This document shows positions 15,930 to 25,850 of a DNA stretch of 64,000 nt, piece after piece. The notes beneath the pieces are model-generated. The model made no database searches and was not told the origin of the DNA. It saw only the letters and a program-made list of their open reading frames with translations. This DNA is from an uncultured Paracoccaceae bacterium (GTDB lineage: Bacteria > Pseudomonadota > Alphaproteobacteria > Rhodobacterales > Rhodobacteraceae). The position numbers and the translations under genes are program-made. The DNA lies in the NCBI GenBank assembly GCA_951812615.1, contig CATOSU010000001.1:620001-684000 (forward strand), read 5' to 3'. Each line of letters begins with the position of its first letter. Position 1 is the first letter of the stretch.

Positions 15930-17182
15930 TCGTCGCGCGCCGCCTGCCGCCGGCGTTCGAGAAAGCGCCGTTCGCTGTCGATCCGGGTCAAGTCCAGCGC
16001 CGCGGTATAGGCATCAACGGCCTCTGCCGCCCGCCCTGCCCGCAACAGAAGATCGGCCCGCGCTGCGTGGTAAGGCTGGTAAGATGCCAGATCGCCGACC
16101 AGAGCCTCCAGATCCTTGAGCGCCTGCCGGGTTTGTCCTGCAAATGACAGGGCAACCGCCGCGTTCAGCCGGACGACCTCGCTCTGGTCCATCTGCAGCA
16201 ATACCCGGTAGAGCGCCGCGATCTGCGGCCAGTCCGTATGCCGGTGATCCGCGGCCTCGCAATGCAGGGCGGAGATTGCGGCCTGCAGCTGATACGGCCC
16301 AACGCGCCCCCGCGACAGGGCCTGTTCAGCCAGCGCGGTGCCTTCGCCAATAAGATCCCGGTCCCACATCCTGCGATCATGTTCCGAGAGCGGGACATAA
16401 ACATCGCCGGCGCCGGTGCGCGCGGCCCGGCGGGCATGGGTCAGACACAAAAGCGCCAGCAGCCCCTCGACCTCGGCATCGCCGGGCATCAGGTCCCGCA
16501 TCAGCCGCGCCAGAAACAACGCCTCTTCGCACAGATCGACCCGCAACTGGCGCTGGCCTTCTGTTGCGGCATAACCTTCGTTGAAGATCAGGTAGATCAC
16601 CTGACAGACTGCCTGCACCCTGTCGGGCAGATCCGGCGCCTCCGGGATCTTGAAGGGGACACCGGACCGCGCGATTTTCTGCCGCGCCCGCGACAGGCGT
16701 TGCGCCATGGCCGGGGTCCGGTCCAGAAACGCGCGGGCAATCTCGTCGGTGGTCAACCCGCCCAGCGTGCGCAGGGTCAGCGCGATCCGGGTCTTGGGGT
16801 CAAGCGCGGGGTGGCAACAGGTAAAGATCAGCCGCAGGCGGTGGTCGGGGATTTCCTGTGCCCGGTCGCTTGCGGCGTCTTGCTGATCCTGCGCGATCAT
16901 CCGCGCCAGCTCCGGGCTGTGCGAGGCGAAAGTCCGGGCCCGGCGCAACCGGTCTATGGCCTTGCGCCGCGCCACCTGCACCAGCCAGCCGGCCGGGTTG
17001 CGCGGGACGTCCGAGCGGCGCCAGTGTTCCAGCGCCGAAGTCAGCGCATCCTGCAGGGCGTCCTCGGCCAGCACAAAATCACCGGTGGAGGCAATCAGCG
17101 CCGCCAGAATGCGGCCACGGTCAGCGGCCATCACGGCATGCAGCGCCGCGTCCGCCGGATTGTCCGTGGCCGCCCCGGGCAT
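15917..17182 (-). CDS. ECF42-type RNA polymerase sigma factor with C-terminal TPR domain
   Basis: A 421-residue sigma-70-like factor. Region 2 is seen at residues 25-90 (DFVLAEDALQDALTSALEHW, PAGWLVQVARRKAIDRLRR), region 4 near 110-170 (LTLRTLGGLTTDEIARAFL), then a long C-terminal part (DUF6596 and TPR-like, ending in ALDLTRIDSERRFLERRR), which is the ECF42/SigI-like architecture. ATG 17182 overlaps the YCII gene stop as TGATG, and ECF42 factors are known to be linked to DGPF/YCII proteins. Earlier codons in this frame are not coding-like. Confidence 0.9.
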   Translation of the reverse strand: MPGAATDNPADAALHAVMAADRGRILAALIASTGDFVLAEDALQDALTSALEHWRRSDVPRNPAGWLVQVARRKAIDRLRRARTFASHSPELARMIAQDQQDAASDRAQEIPDHRLRLIFTCCHPALDPKTRIALTLRTLGGLTTDEIARAFLDRTPAMAQRLSRARQKIARSGVPFKIPEAPDLPDRVQAVCQVIYLIFNEGYAATEGQRQLRVDLCEEALFLARLMRDLMPGDAEVEGLLALLCLTHARRAARTGAGDVYVPLSEHDRRMWDRDLIGEGTALAEQALSRGRVGPYQLQAAISALHCEAADHRHTDWPQIAALYRVLLQMDQSEVVRLNAAVALSFAGQTRQALKDLEALVGDLASYQPYHAARADLLLRAGRAAEAVDAYTAALDLTRIDSERRFLERRRQAARDDQNR

Positions 17183-17535
17183 CAGCCCGGCAGTTCCATG
17201 ATCGGACGCAGCTCGACCGAGCCGAATTCCTGCACCGGGATCATTGCCGCGTAGCGGATCGCATCGTCCAGATCCTTGCAGTCGAGGATATAGTATCCGC
17301 CCAGCTGTTCCTTGGTTTCCGCATAGGGCCCGTCCATGGTTTCGGTCTTGCTGCCACGCACGCGCACCGTCGTTGCGGTCTCGGGCGGCATCAGCGCCTC
17401 GCCGCCGCCCATGACACCGTCGTCGGTAAATGTCTGGGTGACGCCGGTCCATGTTTCCATCATCGCGTCAAACTCCGGCGTTCCCGGTTCCGGGTCCGGC
17501 ATCGGCGGCGAATAGATCAGGGCAAGGTATTTCAT
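17182..17535 (-). CDS. YCII/DGPF-domain protein
   Basis: A 117-residue small globular protein of the YCII superfamily ([10 protein letters not shown] start, [20 protein letters not shown] core with the DGPF-like DGPY element). Such proteins neighbour ECF42 sigma factors and have been proposed to act as sensors or enzymes in the response they control. It is the first gene of a two-gene operon with the sigma factor. AGGAG precedes the ATG by about six bases. Confidence 0.9.
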   Translation of the reverse strand: MKYLALIYSPPMPDPEPGTPEFDAMMETWTGVTQTFTDDGVMGGGEALMPPETATTVRVRGSKTETMDGPYAETKEQLGGYYILDCKDLDDAIRYAAMIPVQEFGSVELRPIMELPG

Positions 17536-17649
17536 GGCTCATCTCCTTGTTGCGAGCATTGTGGGAAGAGTGGTCCCGACCGGGTCCGTTTGACAAGGCA
17601 CTCAGGCCTGTGTCTGCCCTAATGACGAACGGCGATCGCTGTTTTCGAC

Positions 17650-17689
17650 GGCGCACCGGAACTTTTTCTGTTGGCAGCGGCGGTGCGCC
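17650..17689 (+). other. Inverted repeat upstream of purL
   Basis: GGCGCACCG (17650-17658) and CGGTGCGCC (17681-17689) are perfect arms with a 22-base loop, followed by CTCTTT, 55 bases before the purL start. It could be a 5' leader hairpin or an attenuator; it does not resemble a known purine riboswitch. Confidence 0.35.
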
Positions 17690-17744
17690 CTCTTTCGCCC
17701 CGGATTTCCTTGGCCTAAAAGCCGCGCAGAACCGGGGGACACGT

Positions 17745-19904
17745 ATGGCCGAGCCAGTAATTACAGAAGAGTTGATCGCCGCGCACGGGCTGAAGCCCGA
17801 CGAATACGACAGTATTCTGCAGATCATAGGCCGCGAACCCAGTTTTACCGAGCTGGGCATCTTTTCGGCCATGTGGAACGAACACTGTTCCTACAAGTCT
17901 TCGAAGAAATGGCTACGCACCCTGCCCACCGAAGGCCCGCAGGTGATCTGTGGCCCGGGCGAAAATGCCGGGATCGTCGATATCGGAGACGGTCAGGCCG
18001 TGGTGTTCAAGATGGAGAGCCACAATCACCCGTCTTATATCGAACCCTATCAGGGCGCGGCCACGGGCGTGGGCGGTATTCTGCGCGATGTCTTTACCAT
18101 GGGTGCCCGGCCGGTTGCGGCGATGAATGCGCTCAGCTTTGGCGCGCCGGACCACCCCAAAACCCGGCAACTGGTCAGCGGCGTTGTCGAAGGGGTCGGC
18201 GGCTATGGCAACGCCTTCGGTGTACCGACCGTGGGCGGCGAGGTGCGGTTTCACCCTGCCTATAACGGCAATTGTCTGGTCAACGCCTTTGCCGCCGGGC
18301 TGGCGGACACCGACAGCATTTTCTATTCGGCCGCCTCGGGTGTGGGTATGCCGGTGGTCTATCTGGGCGCCAAGACCGGGCGCGACGGGGTTGGCGGCGC
18401 GACCATGGCGTCGGCCGAGTTCGACGACACGATCGAAGAAAAGCGCCCCACCGTTCAGGTCGGGGACCCGTTCACCGAGAAACGCCTGATGGAGGCCTGT
18501 CTGGAGCTGATGCAGACCGGCGCGGTAATCTCGATTCAAGACATGGGCGCGGCCGGGCTGACCTGTTCGGCGGTCGAAATGGGGGGCAAGGGCGGGCTGG
18601 GCATCCAGCTGAACCTCGATCACGTTCCCCAGCGCGAAGACGCGATGACAGCCTATGAAATGATGCTGTCAGAGAGCCAGGAGCGCATGCTGATGGTCCT
18701 GCGCCCGGAAAAAGAGGCCGAGGCCAAGGCGGTGTTCGACAAGTGGGACCTCGATTTCGCCATTGTCGGTGAAACGATTGCCGAGGACCGGTTCCTGATC
18801 CTGCATGGCAACGTGGTGGTAGCCGACCTGCCTCTGTCGAAACTCAGCTCCAGCGCGCCGGAATATGACCGCCCATGGGTGCCGACCGAACCGGCTGAAC
18901 CGCTGTCGGACGTGCCGCAGATCGATCCGTTGGATGCGTTGCGGGCGCTGCTGAGCAGCCCGAACTACGCGGCCAAACAATGGGTTTTTGACCAGTATGA
19001 CAGCATGGTCATGGCTGATACCGCCCGCGGTCCGGGGCTGGGTGCCGGCGTGATCCGGGTGCACGGGACCGACAAGGCGCTGGCTTTCACCTCGGACGTG
19101 ACCCCACGCTATGTCCGCGCCAACCCCGAAGAAGGCGGCAAACAGGCGGTGGCCGAGGCCTATCGCAACCTGACCGCCACCGGGGCGCTGCCGCTGGCAT
19201 CGACCGACAACCTGAATTTCGGCAATCCCGAAAAGCCCGAGATCATGGGCCAGTTCGTGGGCGCAATCAAAGGCATCGGCGCGGCCTGCGCGGCGCTTGA
19301 TATGCCGATCGTGTCCGGCAACGTGTCGCTTTACAACGAAACCGACGGGGCCGCGATCCTGCCAACGCCGACGATCGGCGCGGTCGGCCTTCTGAAATCC
19401 GCCGATGACCTGATTGGCTGTGACGTGCGCGACGGGCATTTCGCGCTGGTCGTGGGTGAGGCCACCGGCCATCTGGGGCAATCCGCCCTGCTGGCCGAGG
19501 TGTTCAACCGCGAGGACGGCGATGCGCCGGCGGTGGATCTGGAGGCCGAAAAGCGCAACGGTGAATTCATCCGCGACAACCGCGACCTGATTACCGCCTG
19601 CACCGATTTGTCCGATGGCGGACTTATGCTGGCTGCATTCGAGCTGGCAGAAACCGCCGGGGTGGGTGTGGTGCTGGATACAGACGACACCGCAGCGTTG
19701 TTCGGCGAGGATCAGGCACGCTATCTCGTCGCCTGCGGTTTTGACCGGGCCGAGGCACTGATGACGGCCGCGGCACAGGCCGGCGTCCCGCTGACCACTG
19801 TCGGGAGGTTCACCGGGGACAGCGTGCGCGCCGGCCGGTCCGAAGCCCCGCTGGCAGAATTGTCAACGCTCTATCGCAGCGCCTTTGCCGAGGCCGTTGG
19901 TTAA
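17745..19904 (+). CDS. purL: Phosphoribosylformylglycinamidine synthase II
   Basis: Synthetase subunit of the fourth step of purine synthesis, working with separately encoded PurS and PurQ. The 719-residue size is that of the small, split PurL. Landmarks are [13 protein letters not shown] near residue 43, [17 protein letters not shown] near 80, [20 protein letters not shown], and the second-half ATP-lobe ([17 protein letters not shown]). ATG 17745 is chosen because the family begins a few residues before [11 protein letters not shown]. purS and purQ are not immediately upstream here, where the ECF operon lies. Confidence 0.97.
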   Translation: MAEPVITEELIAAHGLKPDEYDSILQIIGREPSFTELGIFSAMWNEHCSYKSSKKWLRTLPTEGPQVICGPGENAGIVDIGDGQAVVFKMESHNHPSYIEPYQGAATGVGGILRDVFTMGARPVAAMNALSFGAPDHPKTRQLVSGVVEGVGGYGNAFGVPTVGGEVRFHPAYNGNCLVNAFAAGLADTDSIFYSAASGVGMPVVYLGAKTGRDGVGGATMASAEFDDTIEEKRPTVQVGDPFTEKRLMEACLELMQTGAVISIQDMGAAGLTCSAVEMGGKGGLGIQLNLDHVPQREDAMTAYEMMLSESQERMLMVLRPEKEAEAKAVFDKWDLDFAIVGETIAEDRFLILHGNVVVADLPLSKLSSSAPEYDRPWVPTEPAEPLSDVPQIDPLDALRALLSSPNYAAKQWVFDQYDSMVMADTARGPGLGAGVIRVHGTDKALAFTSDVTPRYVRANPEEGGKQAVAEAYRNLTATGALPLASTDNLNFGNPEKPEIMGQFVGAIKGIGAACAALDMPIVSGNVSLYNETDGAAILPTPTIGAVGLLKSADDLIGCDVRDGHFALVVGEATGHLGQSALLAEVFNREDGDAPAVDLEAEKRNGEFIRDNRDLITACTDLSDGGLMLAAFELAETAGVGVVLDTDDTAALFGEDQARYLVACGFDRAEALMTAAAQAGVPLTTVGRFTGDSVRAGRSEAPLAELSTLYRSAFAEAVG

Positions 19905-19967
19905 CGCTTTCCAAACCGGTGCCATCGCATCCTGCCCTGCCGCGACCCTACGCGGCGAGAGGCGGTG

Positions 19968-20063
19968 ATGCATGTGACATCGAAAACCTATCGGTTGCTC
20001 GTGGTGATCCTGATGGCGCTTGGCCTGATCATCACGGAAACCCGGGTCTTGCTCGGGGTCTGA
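19968..20063 (+). CDS. Possible 31-residue hydrophobic peptide
   Basis: ATG 19968 is preceded by GAGAGGCGGTG, an acceptable ribosome site. The product (starts MHVTSKTYRL, ends TRVLLGV) is one hydrophobic helix rich in Leu, Val and Ile with a basic N-terminal side. The stop is inside a structured stretch: CGGGGTC-T-GACCCCG (20054-20068) and an alternative GGTCTG/CAGACC stem (20057-20076), followed by a strong terminator. It may be a small membrane protein or a leader peptide. No homologue is recognised. Confidence 0.4.
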   Translation: MHVTSKTYRLLVVILMALGLIITETRVLLGV

Positions 20064-20078
20064 CCCCGGACAGACCAA

Positions 20079-20112
20079 GGCCCGGGAGCCACAAACTCCC
20101 GGGCCTCTCTTT
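20079..20112 (+). terminator. Strong hairpin terminator between purL and bolA
   Basis: GGCCCGGGAG (20079-20088) pairs with CTCCCGGGCC (20096-20105) across CCACAAA, followed by TCTCTTT. It probably ends purL and the short ORF. The region from 20113 to the bolA start contains no other gene; it has a GCAGAGG/CCTCTGC hairpin and the bolA ribosome site AAGGAGC. Confidence 0.8.
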
Positions 20113-20257
20113 AGAAGACGTGCATGTGACGTCAAACCCATCGTCCTTCAAAGATAGCCCTCAATCGCTAACATTTCAACAACACCTATGCACCCGCATG
20201 CTTGCAGAGGTATCCTCTGCGCCCTAAGTTCGGCCAAAGACCAAGGAGCAGTCCACA

Positions 20258-20500
20258 ATGGCCATGCAAGCCCACGAAATCGAAACCCTGATCCGCGACA
20301 GCTTTCCGGACGCACGCATCACGATCACGGATCTGGCCGGGGACGGGAACCATTATGCGGCCGAAGTGATCGACGAGAGCTTTCGCGGCAAGAACCGGGT
20401 ACAGCAACAGCGCGCGGTCTATGCCGCGCTCAAAGGCAAGATGGACGGCGCCAACGGAGAATTGCATGCGCTGGCATTGACGACGAAGGCGCCGGAGTAG
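20258..20500 (+). CDS. BolA-family protein
   Basis: An 80-residue BolA-like protein with the fold's core [30 protein letters not shown]. BolA proteins bind [2Fe-2S] clusters with monothiol glutaredoxins and take part in cluster trafficking and iron sensing. The grxD gene two positions downstream is the natural partner. His at residue 32 lies in the GNH motif of the family, one of the proposed cluster ligands. Confidence 0.93.
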   Translation: MAMQAHEIETLIRDSFPDARITITDLAGDGNHYAAEVIDESFRGKNRVQQQRAVYAALKGKMDGANGELHALALTTKAPE

Positions 20501-20517
20501 AGGCAAGGGAGCTTCAG

Positions 20518-20748
20518 ATGACCCAATGGCTGCCCTGGATTCTGCTGGCTCTGGCCGTCATTCTCGCTTGCGCAATCGCCGCCGAAGCCTATCTGAAGCG
20601 AAACAGACGCAAACCGTTGTCCGGCTACCGGCCGACACCCCCGGCAATCGAACTTGGCACCGAAGCCACCGACACCGCGGCGATCAGGAAGCTGCACGCC
20701 GAAAACCAGAGAACCGAGCACCGCAACCGGGCCCACAGCCACCGCTGA
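20518..20748 (+). CDS. Small single-pass membrane protein with His-rich tail
   Basis: A 76-residue protein in an unbroken frame between bolA and grxD, with AAGGGAG about six bases ahead of ATG 20518. One N-terminal TM helix ([20 protein letters not shown]) is followed by a basic stretch (LKRNRRKP), a proline-rich part and a tail with several His ([19 protein letters not shown]). It is most likely an inner-membrane protein with the tail in the cytoplasm. No family is recognised; the His-rich end next to iron-sulfur trafficking genes is suggestive only. Confidence 0.65.
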   Translation: MTQWLPWILLALAVILACAIAAEAYLKRNRRKPLSGYRPTPPAIELGTEATDTAAIRKLHAENQRTEHRNRAHSHR

Positions 20749-20774
20749 GACCCGCGCGACAAAAGGGAAAAGAC

Positions 20775-21137
20775 ATGACTGACGCAAAGACCCGTATCGA
20801 CGAAACCGTGAAATCCGCGGATGTCGTTCTCTACATGAAAGGCACCAAGGAAATGCCGCAATGCGGGTTTTCCTCCCGCGTGGCCGGCGTGCTGAACTAC
20901 ATGGGTGTCGACTTCACCGACGTGAACGTGCTGGCCGATGACGAGATCCGGCAGGGAATCAAGGATTATTCCGACTGGCCGACCATTCCGCAGCTCTATG
21001 TGAAGGGCGAGTTTGTCGGCGGCTGCGATATCATCACCGAGATGACCCTGTCGGGTGAGCTGGACACGTTGTTTGACGACAATGCGGTCGGTTACGACAA
21101 GGACGCCGCTGACAAGATCCGCGAAGCCAACGGCTGA
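20775..21137 (+). CDS. grxD: Monothiol glutaredoxin, Grx4 type
   Basis: A 120-residue monothiol glutaredoxin that holds a [2Fe-2S] cluster with glutathione. The CGFS active site is at Cys30 ([12 protein letters not shown]), followed by [19 protein letters not shown], the GSH-binding TVP-like and GG motifs. It ends the bolA cluster; BolA and Grx4 are known partners in iron-sulfur cluster transfer. Confidence 0.96.
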   Translation: MTDAKTRIDETVKSADVVLYMKGTKEMPQCGFSSRVAGVLNYMGVDFTDVNVLADDEIRQGIKDYSDWPTIPQLYVKGEFVGGCDIITEMTLSGELDTLFDDNAVGYDKDAADKIREANG

Positions 21138-21159
21138 GCCCGGCGGCCTTCGGGCGGCT

Positions 21160-22617
21160 TCAGTGTCTCAGCAGGCGGCCACCGTGATCGCCGGTACACT
21201 GCCCGCCCGACAGCGTGATCGCGCCGTTCACGATCACCTGCGCGATCCCAGCAGATGGTTCCTCGGGCGCGTCATACGTGGCGCGGTCCTGAACCGTGTC
21301 GGGGTCGAACACCACGATATCGGCGGCATAGCCTTCCCGCAGATAGCCCCGGTCCGCCAGCCGGAACGTGTCCGCCGACAGGCCGGTCATCTTGCGGATC
21401 GCCTGCGACAGGGTCAGCAGGCGCAATTCGCGCACGTAACGCGACAAAACCCGCGGGAAGGTGCCCCATAGCCGGGGATGCGGGCTGTCGACGCCCGGGG
21501 TTCCGTCTGACCCGATCATCGTTGCCGGAAAGGCCATGATGCGCTGCAGATCCTCTTCGTCCATGTCGAAATAGATCGCCGCAGCGGGCATCAGCCGGTC
21601 GGTCGCCGCGGCGCGGCTGACGCCCCAGTCGCCGGCAATATCGTCCAGCATACGCCCGCTCATCTCCGGATGCGCCGCCGAGGACAGAACCTTCACCGGC
21701 CCCGCCCGGGCCACGAAGGCGGGCAACAGGGCCGTAGACGACGCAGTATAGGGATACACATCCAGCCCGACCGGCTGCGACTGCGCGGCCTCGGCAATCG
21801 CCGCCAGCGTCTGCACGCTTTTGCCTTAACTGGCCTTGCCCGAGCATTTGTGATGCGAGATGACCACCGGCACACCGGCCGCCGCGCCCGTGTCCAGAGT
21901 TTCGCGCACCGCGGCCAGAACATGATCGCTCTCGTCACGCATATGGGTGGTATAGATGGCGTCCCGGTGACCGGCGAGCACGCGCGCCAGCGTTACCACC
22001 TCGTCCATCGGTGCCTCGTGCGCCGGCGGATAGGCCAGCCCGCTGGACATTCCAATCGCCCCCTCGGCCAGCGCCGCGTCCAGCATCGCCGCCATCTGCG
22101 CGGTCTCCTCGCCGGTTGCCGCGCGGCCCAGGTCTGCGCCCATCGTGTTGGCGCGCAATGTGGTGTGCCCGACCAGCAGACCGACATTGACCGCCGGTGA
22201 CGCCTCGGCCAGTTGCCGGGTGTAGACGTCGACGCTGTCGCACCGGCGCATGGCCCCGGGCTACAGGGTAAACGGCGCCGGCAATCCATCGCAGGGTTCG
22301 AAAGGCGCCACGCTGAACCCGCAATTGCCGGCAATAACGGTCGTCACGCCCTGCGTGATTTTCGGCGCCATGCCGGGCGTATCCAACAGCGCCCAATCGT
22401 CATGGGTGTGCACGTCGATGAACCCGGGCGCCACGGCCATTCCCGCCGCGTCAATCTCCTGCCGGGCCCGCCGGCCGGCAAGGTCACCGATCTCCGCAAT
22501 GCGCCCGGCTTAGATAGCTATATCGGCCCGGACCGCTTCGGCCCCGGTGCCATCGAACAGCAATCCGCCACGGATCAGGATGTCGCAATCCGGCGCGGCG
22601 GGCGCTCTATCCGTCAC
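21160..22617 (-). pseudogene. N-acyl-D-amino-acid deacylase with three in-frame stops
   Basis: A complete D-aminoacylase-like amidohydrolase frame interrupted by stops only. From GTG 22617 one frame gives [18 protein letters not shown], a TAA at 22510-22512, AGRIAEIGD, FIDVHTHDDWALL (metal HxH), GNCGFSVAPFEP, a TAG at 22261-22263, GLLVGHTTLRANTMGADLG, MSSGLAYPP, THMRDESDHV, VVISHHKCSGKAS, a TAA at 21826-21828, then TLAAIAEAAQ to GSDGTPGVDSPHPRLWG. All catalytic motifs survive and there is no frameshift. Its GTG overlaps the zapA stop as GTGA. It is most likely a recently inactivated gene. Confidence 0.85.
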
Positions 22618-22997
22618 TCGTCCGGTTCGGACAACTGGTCCTCGATATTCGCCGCCATGGATTCCGCCCGCGCGGCCAGTTCAGCCAGCGTTTCGGTGAC
22701 CGAGTCCGGGACGACCGGCACTTCGATCCGCTCTGGCTCGGGCTGTGGCTGAGCCCGCAGCGTCTCAAGCTCGCCTTCCAGTTCCTTGATCCGGTCCTCG
22801 CTGGCCGCCGTGCGGTCGGCCAGCATCAGGCCGGCCATCAGCAACATGCGCCCCTCGGGCATGCGTCCGATCTGGTCCGACAGCACCTGCGCCTCTTCGT
22901 TCAGCATCGCGGCGGCGGATTGCAGAAAGCTCTCCTCGCCTTCCTGACAGGCCACTTCGAAGGTCCGGCCGCCGATCTGAATGTTCACTTCGGGCAT
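22614..22997 (-). CDS. zapA: Cell division protein ZapA
   Basis: A 127-residue FtsZ-associated protein. The N-terminal head [22 protein letters not shown] and the following helix ([17 protein letters not shown]) match the ZapA fold, and the C-terminal half is a predicted coiled coil ([18 protein letters not shown]). It is coupled to an upstream coiled-coil gene by a TGATG overlap and to the downstream pseudogene by GTGA. Confidence 0.9.
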   Translation of the reverse strand: MPEVNIQIGGRTFEVACQEGEESFLQSAAAMLNEEAQVLSDQIGRMPEGRMLLMAGLMLADRTAASEDRIKELEGELETLRAQPQPEPERIEVPVVPDSVTETLAELAARAESMAANIEDQLSEPDE

Positions 22998-23494
22998 CAG
23001 GCGTCCTCCTCTTCAACCGCCGCGGCCGCGGCCGCCAGAAGCGGCTCCAGCCGGCTGAGAACGGCCGAGCTTTCCGCCGCATCCGCGGCTTGCGCCGCGC
23101 GCAGGGCCTCCAGTTCGGCCAGCATGGCCTTGTTGATCAGATGCGGCTCGCCCACGCCTTCCTCGTTGGCCTTGCGCAGTGCGGCATTGCTTTCGCGCAG
23201 CTGTTCGCCGGCCTGCCGCAGGCGCTGCAGATCCATGTCCAGCCGCGCCATCGCCTGTGTCTGCTCGGCAAGATCATTGGTCAACTGTTCGATCTGCGCC
23301 GCGTGCCGGGCCTTGATGTTGCGCAGGCGCTCCTGCAACTGGGCATTGGCCAGCTTCTCTTCTTCCAGCTGTTCCAGTACCTCCGGATCCGGCTCAGACG
23401 GTTCCGGTTCGCGCGCGGCCAGTGCCTCGACCCCGCTGCCGATCCGCTCCATCGCGGCGGTGATCCGGCCCTGCAACTCCTCGATCTGGCTCAT
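22997..23494 (-). CDS. Coiled-coil protein upstream of zapA
   Basis: A 165-residue, highly charged protein, nearly all alpha-helical and coiled coil (for example [19 protein letters not shown] and [20 protein letters not shown]), rich in Glu, Ala, Gln and Leu, with an Ala/Glu-rich tail. No signal peptide or TM. Starts at [10 protein letters not shown] (ATG 23494), seven residues after the frame's first ATG. Overlap with zapA suggests a division-linked role. A similar gene before zapA is common in Rhodobacteraceae, but no function is known to me. Confidence 0.8.
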   Translation of the reverse strand: MSQIEELQGRITAAMERIGSGVEALAAREPEPSEPDPEVLEQLEEEKLANAQLQERLRNIKARHAAQIEQLTNDLAEQTQAMARLDMDLQRLRQAGEQLRESNAALRKANEEGVGEPHLINKAMLAELEALRAAQAADAAESSAVLSRLEPLLAAAAAAVEEEDA

Positions 23495-23726
23495 GCCCTT
23501 CACCTCGCCTCCCACGTTTCGACCTGTGCCCGGCGCTGCGAATCGACCTGCCAGACTGCGGCCATTGTCTGACTGCAGAGTCTACAGACTGACAGCCATG
23601 GGTTTCAAGCACTTGAGCGCTGCTCCTCAAGTATGCGCTGAACCGAACCGCAGGCGGCTTGCACTTTGGCCGGTGGCTGCTATTGAACGCGTGAAATCTG
23701 GTCCCCGAATAAAAGGAGGCGTTCCC

Positions 23727-25748
23727 GTGGATCTGACTGCGCTGCGCACCGCCCATCCCGATCACTGGAACAAGGCTGCGGCCATCCGGACACTGACGCT
23801 CGACGCTGTCGCGGCGGCGAATTCCGGCCATTCCGGCATGCCCATGGGCATGGCCGACGTGGCCACCGTGCTCTATGAAAAGCACCTGAAATTCGACCCC
23901 AAGGCGCCGAACTGGCCGGACCGGGACCGCTTTATCCTGTCCGCTGGGCACGGATCCATGCTGCTCTATTCGCTGCTTTATCTCACCGGTTACGAAGACA
24001 TCACGCTCGACCAGATCCGGAATTTCCGGCAATGGGGCTATCGCACGGCCGGGCACCCCGAATACGGCCATGCCGGCGGCATCGAAACCACCACCGGGCC
24101 GCTGGGTCAGGGGATCGCCAACGCGGTCGGGTTCGCCATGGCGGAAGAAAGCCTGCGCGCCCGTTTCGGCAGGAAGCTGGTCGATCACCATACCTATGTC
24201 ATTGCCGGCGACGGCTGCCTGATGGAGGGGATCAGCCACGAAGCGATCGGGCTGGCCGGGCGGCACGCGCTGTCCAAGCTGATCGTGTTCTGGGACAACA
24301 ACAACATCACCATCGACGGCACCGTCGATATCTCCGACCGCACAGATCAGGCCGCCCGGTTCCGCGCCGCGGGCTGGGACGTGCAGGAGATCGACGGCCA
24401 CGACCCCGAGGCCATTGACGCCGCCATCAAGGCCGCGAAGAAAACCGACACCCCGTCGATGATCGCCTGCAAGACCCATATCGCGCTGGGATCTTCGGCA
24501 CAGGACACCTCCAAGGGGCATGGCGCGCTGACCGACAAAACACTGATCCGCGATACCAAGGCCGCTTATGGCTGGACCGCCGCGGCGTTCGAGATCCCGG
24601 CCGAGGTGAAATCCGGCTGGGAGGCAACCGGCGCCCGCGGTGCCGCGGCGCGGACCGAGTGGGACAGCCGGCTTGCCGGCGTGTCTGTCCGGCGGCAGGC
24701 CGAGTTCGCCCGCATCTTCGACCGCGATGTGCCCAGGAAGCTGTCTGCCGTGATCAAGGCACTGAAGCGGGAGGCCAGTGCCTCGGCTGCCAAGGTCGCC
24801 ACGCGCAAAAGCTCGGAGCTGGTTCTGGAGGTCGTGAACCCGGTGATGCAGGAGACGCTGGGCGGATCTGCGGACCTGACCGGGTCCAACAACACGAAAA
24901 CCGGGGATCTGGGCGTGTTTTCGCCCGAGAACCGCGACGGGCGTTACATCTATTACGGCGTGCGCGAACACGGCATGGCCGCCGCGATGAACGGCATGGC
25001 GCTGCATGGCGGTATCCGCCCCTATGGCGGGACTTTCATGTGCTTCACCGATTATGCCCGCCCGTCGATGCGGCTGGCGGCGCTGATGAAGATCCCGACC
25101 GTGTTCGTCATGACCCATGACAGCATCGGTCTGGGCGAGGACGGCCCCACGCACCAGCCTGTCGAGCACCTTGCAATCAGCCGGGCCACCCCGAACACCT
25201 GGGTGTTCCGCCCCGCAGACACGGTGGAAACCGCCGAGGCCTGGGAACTGGCGCTGAGCTCGAAGGAGACGCCATCGGTTCTGTCGCTGACCCGTCAGGG
25301 CCTGCCGACCGTGCGCACCGAGCACAAGAACAGGAACCTGACAGCGCAGGGTGCATATGTCCTGGCCGAGGCCGAGGGCAAACGGCAGGCAATCCTGATC
25401 GCCACCGGGTCAGAAGTGTCCGTCGCGCTGGCGGCACGGGATCTGCTGCAGGCCGAGGGGATCGGAACGCGCGTGGTATCAATGCCATGTATGGAGCTGT
25501 TTGCAGCACAGGACGAAACCTATCGCAGGCGGGTTCTGCCGGCCGGCGCGGTGCGCGTTGGCATCGAGGCCGCGGTGCGCGAAGGCGGTTGGGACCGCTG
25601 GCTCACCGGAGAACGCGGACGCTCGAACCGGGCCGGTTTCGTCGGCATGGACAGCTTCGGCGCGTCGGCCCCGGCGAACGTTCTGTACGAGAAATTCGGC
25701 ATCACCGCCAAAGCCGCGGCGGCAGAGGTCAAACGTCTGCTGGGATAG
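23727..25748 (+). CDS. tkt: Transketolase
   Basis: A 673-residue thiamine-diphosphate enzyme of the non-oxidative pentose phosphate pathway. GTG 23727 is preceded by AAAGGAGG at ideal spacing. Landmarks are [14 protein letters not shown] near residue 31, the TPP motif [12 protein letters not shown] with [12 protein letters not shown], the pyrimidine-domain [15 protein letters not shown], and [24 protein letters not shown]. It is followed by an array of hairpins, then convergent small genes and gap, and may share carbon-flux regulation with gap. Confidence 0.97.
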   Translation: MDLTALRTAHPDHWNKAAAIRTLTLDAVAAANSGHSGMPMGMADVATVLYEKHLKFDPKAPNWPDRDRFILSAGHGSMLLYSLLYLTGYEDITLDQIRNFRQWGYRTAGHPEYGHAGGIETTTGPLGQGIANAVGFAMAEESLRARFGRKLVDHHTYVIAGDGCLMEGISHEAIGLAGRHALSKLIVFWDNNNITIDGTVDISDRTDQAARFRAAGWDVQEIDGHDPEAIDAAIKAAKKTDTPSMIACKTHIALGSSAQDTSKGHGALTDKTLIRDTKAAYGWTAAAFEIPAEVKSGWEATGARGAAARTEWDSRLAGVSVRRQAEFARIFDRDVPRKLSAVIKALKREASASAAKVATRKSSELVLEVVNPVMQETLGGSADLTGSNNTKTGDLGVFSPENRDGRYIYYGVREHGMAAAMNGMALHGGIRPYGGTFMCFTDYARPSMRLAALMKIPTVFVMTHDSIGLGEDGPTHQPVEHLAISRATPNTWVFRPADTVETAEAWELALSSKETPSVLSLTRQGLPTVRTEHKNRNLTAQGAYVLAEAEGKRQAILIATGSEVSVALAARDLLQAEGIGTRVVSMPCMELFAAQDETYRRRVLPAGAVRVGIEAAVREGGWDRWLTGERGRSNRAGFVGMDSFGASAPANVLYEKFGITAKAAAAEVKRLLG

Positions 25749-25749
25749 G

Positions 25750-25848
25750 CGATTTGTCAACAAATCGAACCCGATCCGACAACGGGTCGGGCCCGCCCTG
25801 CGGGCGCAATTTGTGAACAAATTGCAGGCAATCCATCAATGGATTGCC
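25750..25848. repeat. Tandem array of five short hairpins after tkt
   Basis: Five perfect or near-perfect stems lie head to tail: CGATTTG/CAAATCG with loop TCAA (25750-25767), CCCGATCCG/CGGGTCGGG with ACAA (25770-25791), GCCCGC/GCGGGC with CCT (25791-25805), GCAATTTG/CAAATTGC with TGAA (25806-25825), GGCAATCCA/TGGATTGCC with TCAA (25827-25848). They fill the gap between the tkt stop and the convergent gene ending at 25851. The fourth unit is identical to one in the array at 39501. Likely function is bidirectional termination or mRNA 3'-end protection. Confidence 0.7.
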
Positions 25849-25850
25849 GT

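Noticed and set aside
21250-22500. Several plus-strand ORFs across the D-aminoacylase region
   Set aside because: They are antisense shadows; the minus frame alone carries conserved enzyme motifs.
23570-23626. Short palindromes GACTGCAGAGTC, AGTCTACAGACT and CTTGAG/CTCAAG before tkt
   Set aside because: Each is short and no known motif fits; kept out as likely chance or weak regulatory structure.
25750-25848. CRISPR array
   Set aside because: Units differ in sequence, are self-complementary and have no regular spacers.
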